The notes under the pieces were generated by a model. That model was not told where the DNA came from, searched no databases, and worked only from the letters and a program-made list of their open reading frames with translations. 64,000 bases of DNA from contig OZ024874.1 of assembly GCA_964017185.1 (NCBI GenBank), forward strand, positions 34,076,721 through 34,140,720. Reading direction: 5' to 3'. Both the position numbers and the translations under genes were made by a program. The DNA is from Rugalucina vietnamica. Its lineage: Eukaryota; Mollusca; Bivalvia; Lucinida; Lucinidae. This document shows positions 36,524 through 46,410 of the stretch, piece after piece; position 1 is the first letter of the stretch; every line of letters starts with the position of its first letter.

Positions 36524-37114
36524 CTAATCACTTGCCCTGTACACAACTTTATTGGTCTTCAGAAATGAACTTACAGCTTCCTGCATATTAACCAAAAGAA
36601 GATCAGAACCAATATCTGAAAGATGGACACCATCCCGCCAAAAAAGACCAGGTGTATGATCAAAATTATCATGTATCAGTTGCCGACCATCTGCATATGA
36701 TGCTACAACCCTCCTAGCTGTTCTATTTAAACAACCCCTTTTCTTTTCCATTGCGGGATAGTCTTTAGGCTTAGCACCTTTCCACACCAGTCTTGGAAGA
36801 ATATCCGACCAGACAAATACAACATCGGGATATGTCCAAAACATATACCTGAAATCCCTCTCAATTCGTTTTTGAAATGTCCTTAATTTTGTACTAACAA
36901 CACTATTTCCACCCAAATGAATGATCATCATAAATGGCCGTGCCTTAAGCATCATTAAATATTGAATGCGACTTTTCAAATCTGGCCATGTCATGCCGCG
37001 TACACCAAACCAACGCACCCTTATATTGTCTGCTTCCATTTGAAAATGAACCAGCCCTTTAATTTCTGCCCGCTCAGCTGCCCAGTGGACCAAAGAGTCA
37101 CCTATCACCCACAC
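36524..37114 (-). CDS. SGNH/GDSL-type hydrolase encoded by the Ngaro-like element
   Basis: 196 residues from ATG. The four SGNH blocks are recognisable: VIGDS (Ser7), a Gly block WFGVRGMTW (Gly37/Gly40), IHLGGN (Asn70) and DGVHLS (Asp161, His164). The catalytic set looks complete. Such hydrolases act on ester bonds of lipids or carbohydrates. Extra hydrolase frames of this kind are known in some Ngaro elements and esterases occur in some LINE ORF1s; their role in transposition is unknown. The frame starts 35 bases after the recombinase stop, in another phase. TTTTACAG directly precedes the ATG and could be a 3' splice site. Confidence 0.8.
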   Translation of the reverse strand: MWVIGDSLVHWAAERAEIKGLVHFQMEADNIRVRWFGVRGMTWPDLKSRIQYLMMLKARPFMMIIHLGGNSVVSTKLRTFQKRIERDFRYMFWTYPDVVFVWSDILPRLVWKGAKPKDYPAMEKKRGCLNRTARRVVASYADGRQLIHDNFDHTPGLFWRDGVHLSDIGSDLLLVNMQEAVSSFLKTNKVVYRASD

Positions 37115-37149
37115 ATCTGTAAAATTGATATAGATCCATTTTTAGAAAC

Positions 37150-38018
37150 TTATGTTCTAATGTAAGATTGAAAAGCTGATGATTGCCATCTGCCCATTTT
37201 TTGTATATCAGAGTCAGGTACCCCCATAATAGACAAATCTGTGGCCCGGCCAATACGAAAACTATGTGATTTGAAGTTGGACTCCGGTAACTGCAGAGGT
37301 CGCACTGATTTAGCCAAAATAGCTGAAAACTGGTTTCGTGTTAGAGGGGCAAGGGTTTTGTGAATAAATAAGAGACCTGTAACCCTAGGACGTATTGCCA
37401 AGTATTTTTTCATTGCCACCACACAACATATGTCCAATTGCGAATCAGATGGTATGCGCAAGGTTATAGGTCTTTTACTTGTCTTTGATTGTCGCAAAGA
37501 AACATTTAATGCCCTGCTATGTTCATCACATTTAATATCATCTATTCGCAATGGACAGTCACTTAGCTCATTCACAGTGAAAACCAACTCACTAACTCGA
37601 AATAAGCCGAAATAAGCCAGGGAATAGACAGCTGTAAATAGTTGACATTCATAGGTTGACTTGCAAATTGCAGGAAGAGCATTGCAAATTTTTTTCAATA
37701 TATCTCTGGTGATAGGAGCCCTACCATCTTTCCTACTGTATAAACGCTTATAACCTTCCAACATATTCCTAATCAAAAAAAAAAATCAAATAATGAAGGC
37801 ATGCCATAAAGTTTTTGAAAATAATTTAAACCATACATATAGGTCATTACTGTCTTGGGCGAAAATTTTTTGTCTGAACAATATGCTATGAAAAGTATAA
37901 TATTCTGCAAGGACATATTCCCTGCTGTTGTAACAGAATATAAGTTGCAGAAGCTCGTAAAGCTGCTCAATGCTGTTTTGTAGGACATTTTCGAATTATG
38001 AGATAAACTGGCATTCAA
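37150..38018 (-). pseudogene. Tyrosine recombinase of the Ngaro-like element, split by homopolymer frameshift
   Basis: The N-terminal part (38018-37773, 81 residues) contains the core-binding region (MSYKTALSSF..FC..YSVT). The catalytic part (37776-37150) has Arg60 (GLFRVSEL), His171 and Arg174 (HSFRIGR), Trp197 (GRW) and nucleophile Tyr205 (SYIRT). The R-HxxR-W-Y set is therefore complete. The two parts differ in phase at an 11-base A/T run (37775-37785); loss of two bases or gain of one would reconnect them. The frame overlaps the RT-RNase H stop by a few bases (TATTGA). Strand exchange by this enzyme replaces the integrase of LTR elements. The break could be real, an assembly error in the homopolymer, or slippage in expression. 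Confidence 0.88.
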
Positions 38019-39712
38019 TAGCTTTCTGGCGCTAAGTTAAATATGTTCCAAAGATGGTCTGGTACTGGAGTGGGCTGCTCTGCTGCCTCTGGTGCCATGG
38101 CTCTGAATTTGTGGAATTGTAAACGAGAAATATTATCAACTAAAGCATTTTTTGCACTACTTAAATGAGATCCCCTCACCAGTATATTCAACTCAAGACA
38201 TTTCAGAGTAAACGCTCGTAACAACACCATAACCCGTTTTGACTTTGATGACCATGAATTCAGAATTTCAACCACTGACTGATTATCACAATTGAAAGTG
38301 ATCTTTTTGTTTCTTAGCTCATCACCCCAAATGTATAAGGAGACCAGCAAGGGAAAAAATTCTAAAATGGTAATGTCAGCTGTGATACCAAGCACATGCC
38401 ATGATTCCGGCCAAACTCCAAAAGACCATCTCCCCTGAAAATAACAACCAAACCCTAAACCCCTTCCAGCGGCTGCATCTGTATACAACTGTAACTCTGT
38501 GTTCAATGACCAGAATTGATCATAAAATACTGATGTACCATTAAACCTCTGAAAAAAGAGTTTCCACATAGCAAGGTCATCCCGTATACCTTGATTCAAC
38601 CTGATGTGATGGTGAGGCTTTTGCAGGCCACATATAGAATTTATTAATCTACGACAAAATGGCCTACCTGGGGCAACTGCACGGCAAGCAAACTGGAGGG
38701 ACCCAATTAGGGACTGCATTGTTTTTAAAGTGGTCTTTTCCTTAGACAAGATATTTTCAATTTTTTCCACAATGTCCTTAATTTTTTCTATTGGAATTCT
38801 CACCTCCATAAGTATTGAATCAAGTTCAAGACCCAAAAATATGATGACCTGTTGTGGTCCTTCAGTTTTTTCAGCATTTAGTGGAACACCAAGTGCCTCC
38901 ATACGTTGTTGAAATGTGTCCAGTACATGCTGACAATCTGATTTTTCCTTACCTCCCATAAGAAAATCATCCAAATAATGTAATAAATCACCTATGCTGA
39001 TGTAACCCCTGACACAATGTTCCAAAAAGGTAGCCAAAAGCTCAAATGTGCTACAACTTATAGAACATCCAAATGGCATGGCACGATCATAATAATACTG
39101 ACCATCAAACTTAAAACCAAGTAATTTTAAATCTGAAACTGCCACAGGCAATAAGCGAAATGCACTTTTAATATCGCACTTAGAAAGGTAGCATCCAGTG
39201 CCAAGTGATTGAACCATTTGTATAGCCTGATCAAAACTTGTGTATTGGACTGAGCACAATTCAGGATCAATAAAATCATTAACTGAATCTCCTCGTGGGT
39301 AAGACAAATGATGAATCAAGCGAAAATCCCCTTTTGTTTTCTTTTCAACAAGACCAATTGGTGAGACCCTAAAGTTTGTGAAAGGTGCCTCTGGAAATGG
39401 GCCAGCAATCCTATCTTCAGCCAATTCTTTAGCTAACTTTAATCTGACAATAGAAGGGTTCTGATTTGCTGATTTTAAGTTTTTGCATTCCACTGATGTT
39501 ATTGGTCCCGAATAATGAATAGAAAAACCTGAACGGAAGCCTTCCAATAAAATTGAAGCATCTGGTTCCTTGTAACCCCGTAATTCCCGTTCTAATTCAT
39601 CAACATTTATGGGTGACTTAGCCATGGAAGGACAATGAATGTGGTCATTTTTACCGAGATCCACGGGAATAATTCCCTCTTCCCCTGTATGGTCGTCCAC
39701 CCCTGCTGCCAC
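38015..39712 (-). CDS. Reverse transcriptase-RNase H polyprotein of the Ngaro-like element
   Basis: 565 residues in the longest frame, which opens at a non-ATG codon. The first ATG (MAKSPINV) is near 39624. RT motifs: DFRLIHHLSYP (129-139), CDIKSAFRLLPV (179-190, catalytic Asp), MPFG (212-215), HYLDDF (245-250, YLDD box), FLGLELDS. RNase H follows with Asp412 (YTDAAAGRG), Glu451 (LEFFPL), Asp476 (FNCDNQSV) and Asp526 (ALVDNISR). No Dam-like methyltransferase follows, as expected for Ngaro and unlike DIRS/PAT. It overlaps gag by 62 bases in a different phase, so it may need frameshifting or internal initiation. The frame is intact. Confidence 0.93.
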   Translation of the reverse strand: MAAGVDDHTGEEGIIPVDLGKNDHIHCPSMAKSPINVDELERELRGYKEPDASILLEGFRSGFSIHYSGPITSVECKNLKSANQNPSIVRLKLAKELAEDRIAGPFPEAPFTNFRVSPIGLVEKKTKGDFRLIHHLSYPRGDSVNDFIDPELCSVQYTSFDQAIQMVQSLGTGCYLSKCDIKSAFRLLPVAVSDLKLLGFKFDGQYYYDRAMPFGCSISCSTFELLATFLEHCVRGYISIGDLLHYLDDFLMGGKEKSDCQHVLDTFQQRMEALGVPLNAEKTEGPQQVIIFLGLELDSILMEVRIPIEKIKDIVEKIENILSKEKTTLKTMQSLIGSLQFACRAVAPGRPFCRRLINSICGLQKPHHHIRLNQGIRDDLAMWKLFFQRFNGTSVFYDQFWSLNTELQLYTDAAAGRGLGFGCYFQGRWSFGVWPESWHVLGITADITILEFFPLLVSLYIWGDELRNKKITFNCDNQSVVEILNSWSSKSKRVMVLLRAFTLKCLELNILVRGSHLSSAKNALVDNISRLQFHKFRAMAPEAAEQPTPVPDHLWNIFNLAPESY

Positions 39713-40733
39713 GAAAATTACCCCTTGCTACTGGATGTTGTACTGTCACAGACGCTGGACTTTGTTGCCAGCAAGACCATGCTCCATGTGAGGACTGGCC
39801 ACAGGATGAACAAATATGATCAAATTTGCATGGAAACCAACTGCAGTAGCCTTGATTAAATCCATGGCATGTACGAAAAGACTTCCTTTTTTGAACAGAT
39901 AACGAATTACTATTGGAAGTCTGATTAGAGCCTGTCTCTGACTGAGTAGTGGTTGAATTTTGATTAGACACAGAGAAAGTCTTCAGCCATAGATCTGAAT
40001 TAATTTGAGACCAAGAACATGCGTATGCGGCTTGCCTTACACGAAATTGTTCATCATAATCACGCCACAGAAAACCACCATGTTTTCTAGCAGCATCTCT
40101 GATAACAGACATATACTGTAATAGTTCCTGAACTTTCTGTGGATGCTTTTGAAGGTAAATAGACATAAAAATCAGGAAAGCATCTGTCCATTTATCTAAA
40201 CTTTGCACTTTTTCCTTTGAAAACTTAGGCTGCTTTTCAAGGACCCCAGACTCAGACACCTTAAGTGTTCCCCCAGAACATAGCTCATGCAATTCAATAC
40301 TACCTTTTAGTAGAAGATTTATGTTAATGTACTGATTTGACCATATTTTGTCTTTAATTTGCTTAGGTATGTGCACTGATAAATCATCCCCACCACACCT
40401 GACCACCTCAATGTCATCATTGCCTAAAACGTCCTTGAAAATATTTTCTGAAGTTTCTTTTGCCCCCATGATCTCATTTTTATTTGAAACTCCTTCTGAA
40501 GTATCCAAAACAGTTGCTTGTTTCAAGATAGCTTCGAAATCTACAATTTTATTACCGTTAGAGGCCTGTGGTTGCTCTGATACGCCCAAATTAATGGGCT
40601 CAACCTCTTCAAGGTTGTCTCCTTGAGTCAAGGTTTGACCCAGATTCTGTCTTTTACTTCTCCTATTTGCTTTGCCACTCCCGGTCGTTGTAGCCACAGC
40701 TTCCCGAGTCCTTTTTCTACTCCTATTTACCAT
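39651..40733 (-). CDS. Gag-like protein of the Ngaro-like element
   Basis: 360 residues from ATG. The N-terminus is basic (MVNRSRKRTREAV..KANRRSKRQN), possibly a nuclear localisation signal. The middle is a helical capsid-like region without named motif. At 289-321 there are two zinc-binding modules: C-x7-C-x4-C-x3-H, then C-x2-C-x4-H-x4-C. The C-terminus (about 335-360) is an RG/RGG-rich nucleic-acid-binding tail. Position as first frame after A1 and the zinc fingers support a Gag role: binding and packaging element RNA. Confidence 0.85.
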   Translation of the reverse strand: MVNRSRKRTREAVATTTGSGKANRRSKRQNLGQTLTQGDNLEEVEPINLGVSEQPQASNGNKIVDFEAILKQATVLDTSEGVSNKNEIMGAKETSENIFKDVLGNDDIEVVRCGGDDLSVHIPKQIKDKIWSNQYININLLLKGSIELHELCSGGTLKVSESGVLEKQPKFSKEKVQSLDKWTDAFLIFMSIYLQKHPQKVQELLQYMSVIRDAARKHGGFLWRDYDEQFRVRQAAYACSWSQINSDLWLKTFSVSNQNSTTTQSETGSNQTSNSNSLSVQKRKSFRTCHGFNQGYCSWFPCKFDHICSSCGQSSHGAWSCWQQSPASVTVQHPVARGNFRGSRGGRPYRGRGNYSRGSR

Positions 40734-40784
40734 GACTTTATTTCCAAAATTGCTATTAATCTCTTAAATACAAAAATTATTGTC

Positions 40785-41004
40785 AATGTCAAGTTGATAA
40801 CACTTTCTGAAACTGCTTCTGTCAAAAGGTGAAGGTCCATGAATGCTCAACTATTTGCATATTCATCATGTCAAAAGCTATTTGCACATTTGTCATATTA
40901 ATGGTACATAGATTTTCATCCTTAGTAAGAACACCACCCAATATGAGTGCAACTTGTAAACATCGCAAAAATAATGTAGGATATAGCTGATGTGCAATAT
41001 CCAG
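40785..41004 (-). repeat. Ngaro-like split direct repeat A1
   Basis: 220 bp forming the 5' terminus on the minus strand, 52 bases upstream of the gag ATG. It must contain or adjoin the promoter. It equals A2 without the 16-bp duplication. Confidence 0.95.
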
Positions 41005-43729
41005 TATTATAACGGGTGATTTTAATTTGAACATGTTTAACCAACAAACCTCAAGAAAAATTTACACTATTTGTGAAACATATTCTCTCAGTCAAATTAT
41101 TACTGAACCTACTCATTTCACAGAGCGTTCAAGTTCATTAATAGACATACTAGTTGTTAGTAACAAAGACCATGTACTTCTAAGTGGTGTTGGTGAACCT
41201 TTTCTCACACAACAAATACGTTACCATTGCCCAGTCTATGGTATCTTTAAATTTACAAAACCTAAAACCTTGTCATTTACGCGACATGTTTGGTACTATG
41301 AACGTGGCAACTATAATCAATTACGCGACAAAGCTTCAGATATAAACTGGGAAACGTTACAAAATGACGATATTGATTTATACGCTGAAAACATACATAA
41401 TGCTGTTACAAAAATTGCAAGTGAATGTATACCTAACAGAGAAATTAAAGTAAAATCTTCAGATCCTCCATGGATAACATCTGGTTTAAAACGACATATC
41501 AGGAAGAGAAAACGAGCGTTTAAACGAGCAAAAAGATCCGCTTCAGAGCATGACTGGCGCAATTTCAAAAACATTAGAAACACAGTTGTTAATCGGGTCC
41601 GTGAAGCTAAGCAATCTTATCATGACAAACTAGCAAACAAACTCTCCTCTGGAACGCTTTCTTCTAAAGACTGGTGGTCAACACTGAAATCTTTTATTAT
41701 GCCTGAATCGAAATCCACTATTCCACCGATTGAACACAATGATGACATTTATTCAGACGAACATGCAAAAGCTAACATTTTTAATAATTATTTTCAAAGT
41801 CAGACTATCTTAGATGAAACACACGCCTTTCTACCTGATTTGCCTTTGACTCGTTTTCAATCTGAACTTACAAATATTGTTCTTACACCTTTAGAGGTCG
41901 AATCTGTACTCAAAATACTACCTATAGGTAAGGCTACTGGACCGAATGGTCTAAGCAATCGCATTCTGCGCGAATTGGCTAGAGAAATTTCTGTACCATA
42001 CTGTAATCTCTTCAATCAGTCTCTACGTACTGGCATTGTTCCTTCACAATATAAGGAAGCCAATGTCTGCCCTATTCCTAAAAAAGGTGATCTTTCTCTA
42101 GTTTCAAACTACCGTCCTATATCACTTCTCAATTCAGAGGACAAGCTCTTTGAACGTCTTGTATTTAAATATCTTTTCAACCACTTACGTGATAATAATC
42201 TTTTGACTTCACTCCAATCAGGCTTCATTCCGGGAGATTCTAGCATTAATCAGTTGACATTTTTATACAACACCTTTTGCAAAGCAGTAGATTCAGGCAA
42301 GGAAGTAAGAGCCGTCTTCTGTGACATTAGCAAAGCGTTTGATTGTGTGTGGCACGAAGGACTCATTTACAAATTACGCGCTGCTGGTGTCACAGGAGAG
42401 GTTCTGGCTTGGTTTAAGAGTTTTCTCTCGAACAGAAGGCAAAGGGTTGTTTTACCTGGATCACATTCTGACTGGATATTCATACGGGCAGGGGTTCCCC
42501 AGGGATCCATCTTGGGACCATTACTTTTCCTGTTATATATCAACGATATAGTTCTTGAGATAAGGTCAAATATTCGCTTATTCGCAGACGATACTAGTCT
42601 TTTTATAGTAGTTGAAAACCCGCTAGAAGCTTCAGATATCCTAAACAATGACCTCACAAAAATAACACGCTGGGCTGGGACGTGGCTTGTCTCTTTCAAT
42701 GCAGCAAAAACAAACACTTTATTGATGTCACTTAAAAAAATTAAACCTTATCATCCACCTCTTTATATGCAAGATCAACAAATAACCGAAGTCGATTCTC
42801 ACAAACACTTAGGTATATATTTCTCATCTGATTGTTCATGGCATCGCCACATAAATTACATTAAAGAAAAAGCTTGGGCACGAATTAACGTCATGAGAAA
42901 ATTAAAGTTTAAGCTTGACAGAAAATCTCTAGAAACCATTTATTTGACATTTATCAGACCTATTATAGAGTACGGGGATGTACTATGGGACAACTGCACT
43001 CAATATGAAAAAGATGATTTAGAAAAAATACAAATAGAAGCCGCGAGAATAGCAATAGGAGCAACAAAACTCATTTCGTTAAATGCACTTTTTCGTGAAA
43101 TACAGTGGGAATCGTTAGAACAAAGACGACACAAGCATCAATTAACAATGTTTTACAAAATGTCAAATGACCTAACGCCCGGCTACCTTACATCACTTGT
43201 CCCTCAACCTGTCGGTGCAGCATCTAGATATAGCTTGCGGAATGCAAATAATCTGCAAACGATTAAATGTAGAACCAACTTATATTATGAATCGTTTCTA
43301 CCCTCAGCTGTAAGGAGCTGGAATGCCTTGCCTACAGAAGTCCAGCAATCTGATTCTGTTAACACTTTTAAAAGGCGCATAACAACGAAACAACCAACTC
43401 CTAAATATTACTATGTAGGTAGTAGAAGAGCCCAAATATTACATACCAGGCTGAGAACTAATTGCAGTGGCTTAAATATAGATCTTTTCACAAGAAATAT
43501 TTCTGATTCGCCCTTATGTAGCTGCGGTAGCATTGAAGATGCACAACACTTTTTCTTTCACTGTAGATACTATACAGCACAGCGTGACATTCTGCTCAAT
43601 GCTACGCGTGAATACACATTACCATCCTTAAACTGTTTCTTATATGGAAATTCATTACTATCTTTTGAGTCTAATTCCAACATATTTAAACACGTACAAA
43701 AATACATAATAGATACGAACCGTTTCTAA
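41005..43729 (+). pseudogene. LINE A ORF2, 3' part: endonuclease C-terminus, reverse transcriptase, C-terminal zinc motif
   Basis: The uninterrupted frame resumes with GDFNLN (endonuclease Asp/Asn), TSLIDILVV-type sequence and a YHCPVY block with the final His. RT motifs: NYRPISLL, LQSGFIPG, AVFCDISKAFDCVW (first catalytic Asp), AGVPQGSILGPLLFLLYIND, LFADDTSLF (FADD), HLGIYF. After the RT lies RTNCSGLNIDLF followed by CSCGSIEDAQHFFFHC, a putative C-x-C...H...C zinc motif at the C-terminus. The RT would copy element RNA onto nicked target DNA. No stop or frameshift is seen apart from the Ngaro-like insertion, so LINE A was probably active shortly before being interrupted. Confidence 0.92.
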
Positions 43730-44272
43730 TGTAAGTTTAATCAACTGCATACTTTTGGTAATATATCTTTCCCTATGGCCCGAGACACCACCCTTCCCTC
43801 CTCTATTATTTATGTTTTAGTACACTTTTCGTTCAAATTCATTGTTCAGTGTAAGTAATAACATGTTTTTGTCTGTCTGTTTGTTTTGTTTGTTTATATT
43901 TTGCTTTTATGTTTATTTTATTTATTTATTTATTTACTTATTTATTTTTTTTTTTGTCCTTTTTCTTTCATAGAAATGGTTTCTTTTCTGATATTCACAC
44001 CTCCTTCTGTCACGTTGCTCATTTTCACAATACGCCATATACTGTATACATTGATATTGTAAATTTCGCCAAGGAAAAGAACTCTATAAGCTACTAGCTT
44101 CCGTTCTAATCCTTCATATTGCATATTGTGTATTTGTACAGTGTTTGTCTAAACAGTGAAATAAATATGTTTAAACCAAAATTTTATTACCTTACTTATA
44201 GAGAACATAAGTAATCTTGATTTCATCGCAAGCAACTCTGTCTAGGGCATATTCTCTTCAATAATTTAGTCG

Positions 44273-44765
44273 TCAAGCTAATCTATTCTTTGAAAATGCC
44301 AGATCAATAAATAGTGTATTACTGATAAATATAAATTGATTGAAATTCAGGCTTTTTTGATGTTTGTGAAGCCCGAAGGGCCTCTCGAAGACATTAAAAT
44401 TGCCGTTTTTCATCATCCAGTGAAAGCTAAACATCTGAATTTCAGTACTTATATTTACATTTTTATTTTCAATAAGGTATCTGTCTTTTAGTTCCAAAAA
44501 CTGGTGCTTATTTTCCGGATATTTGACATTAAATCAGACTTACCGGAATTTCGGAACAGCCCAAACGCTAAATTTTCGAGCTAAACGTCATTGCAATATG
44601 CGACCAACGTCACGCCAACATGAGTAAACAAACAACGACACTGGCTGACATTGACGTGACTCCGCCATTAGGCTTGGCTTACGATCACGTGATTGGTTTG
44701 TCAGCAGAGTGATCAGAGTGTAGGAAGAGCAAAACATTTTCGTGAATTTGAAGCCTTTCGACATA
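44273..44765. mobile_element. Putative third hairpin element (H3)
   Basis: An imperfect inverted repeat (about 44338-44446, TTGAAATTCAG...CTGAATTTCAG) encloses GCCC-GAA-GGGC at 44370-44380. The tail has ACGTCA/TGACGTG and GATCACGTGATT words (44588-44697). The layout matches the H1 (3437-4515) and H2 (18143-18626) families, but only one copy is present here so the ends are not defined. Confidence 0.45.
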
Positions 44766-46200
44766 AAAGATCTTGACTCTGATTATGTAGAGATGTCTTG
44801 CATTGGTAGAGAGATTGGCTTGGTTGTGCTGGCATTGAGATGCTAGCTTTGACTTAGGCATTTGTACATACGTCCATTCATTAAGGTATCATATAGCAAC
44901 TTGGGGAAATTTACACTATCGAAAATAGAGTCTGGTATAAAATCATAAGATGTATGTTATTGTGGATTATCATAAATGCATTACTTCATTGCTGCCTTTT
45001 ATCATTTGATGAGACTACTTTCATTTATATTTTACTTATGAAGTATATAAACATGTGAATGTTTGGTGTTTAGACAGATAAAATTGAGAAGTCACTTTCA
45101 AAAAACTGTCGATTTTTCTTAACTACCACAATTGGTATTTTTCTCATTTTAACAACGGTGACTCAATTTATTTCAGTATTTTTTTCATATTACATCAGCC
45201 AAGTAGTTGGCTCATAATATCATTTGACTTTGTAGTGCAAATGAGGTAGTCACATATATTTAAAAAAACAAAAAACAGGTGAAACAGTAAATTTTGGGGG
45301 AAATTTGACCTTGACCGTCAGTTTGACCTTGACCTTGATGTTGTTGCTCATCACTTCATGTTTGATTTTGAAGCCTTATTCATTTGCAACATATTCAAAC
45401 ATATTGCTAAATCAGAAGTTTCTATATACAAAAGTTAAAATGGTTTAAAAAAGTGACCCCTCATAATTTTTAAAGGCCGCCATCTTGGACGCCATCTTGG
45501 ATTTCTCAGCCCGCACCAAAATCGGACACTTTAGTTTAGTTATTTCAGAAACTTCAGGATATGACAAACATTTTGGGATATACAATTTAATGTGGTACTT
45601 TTGTGGTGACCCTACCCCCAAATAGGTCTTGAAAGTCACCCTACTAATAATTTCAAGACTGAATGCTGGAAAAGTATACTAGTCGTGACACTATTTACTT
45701 TCTACTTTTGAAATTGCCTTCTGTTGCTGTATAAATGTAAGACGGTGTGAATGTCCAGGTGTTTGCAAGTAACTCTCCACATTAGGGGCAACCTGTGTAG
45801 GGTCGGTCTGATTTTCGTACGGAAAATTGGAGGTCTGGTGTATTAATACTTGGTAGCTCATTCCAGAGTGTGTCTCTCTATCATTTTCAGCAGTACTGCA
45901 TGTACATAAGAGTTTGAATTGGGAACAGTGTGTCTGTGCAGACTTTGGGCCTGTTTATAGGATTTCTAGGAGGGCAGGTGGTGTTGACTAGAAAATAGTC
46001 CAAAATAACTGTCCCCTGCTACCATACTGAGCTTGTAGTGGAATTAGGCTATTGGCACTTATATCGTGCAACATTCCTGGTCTTTCCGCGCCCTTTTTTG
46101 ATGGGCCCGTGAGATTACCTTGGCTAACTGGAAATATTAAAGAATTCAAGCCTGACCAGAACGTAAAAAACACATAGCTTTAGCTAAACGTTGACCAGCT
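44766..46200. other. Intergenic, no gene seen
   Basis: No frame, RNA or clear repeat is supported. GCCGCCATCTTGG..GCCATCTTGG (45476-45500) recalls words of the 6570-7290 tandem repeat. Confidence 0.4.
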
Positions 46201-46410
46201 TTATGAAAAGCTAATACTTGTTTAATATCTCTGAGATCAATCATTCACTTGGATTCTGTTGAAAACGAAAGTAGAAATCCGGATGTTACAGATACGATGA
46301 TTAATATGCGTCTGACTACAACAATGTGTTCTTACAATGGAGCCAAAACCAATAATGTCAGTCAGATAATGAGGGGGATGGGGAAGGGTTTCCTTCTTTT
46401 CCAATATTAA

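Larger units (their letters stand above)
34022..41004 (-). mobile_element. Ngaro-like tyrosine-recombinase retrotransposon with split direct repeats
   Basis: Read on the minus strand the order is A1 (41004-40785), gag, RT-RNase H, tyrosine recombinase, SGNH hydrolase, B1 (36458-35827), TATTAT, A2 (35820-35585), spacer (35584-34654), B2 (34653-34022). The A copies are identical except for a 16-bp internal duplication in A2. The 632-bp B copies differ at one base (34305/36110). Split direct repeats with a recombinase and no Dam-like methyltransferase define the Ngaro group. Near-identity of the repeats indicates a recent insertion. It lies inside the LINE A endonuclease. Both junctions carry TATTAT (34016-34021, 41005-41010). 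Confidence 0.93.
30300..44180 (+). mobile_element. LINE A (CR1/Jockey-group non-LTR retrotransposon), interrupted by Ngaro-like element
   Basis: Inferred extent: from a GC-richer upstream stretch (TGGGTCACGTGATCATGG at 30325) through ORF1, ORF2 and a 3' UTR with AATAAA at 44160. Removing the 34022-41004 insertion leaves about 6.9 kb, a plausible full length. A target duplication was not found, so both outer edges are uncertain. The interior 31560-33188 has no frame. It contains TATATAAAAG at 31828-31837 just after the inverted repeat ACTGTTC/GAACAGT, and may include an unrecognised insertion or an internal promoter. Confidence 0.6.
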
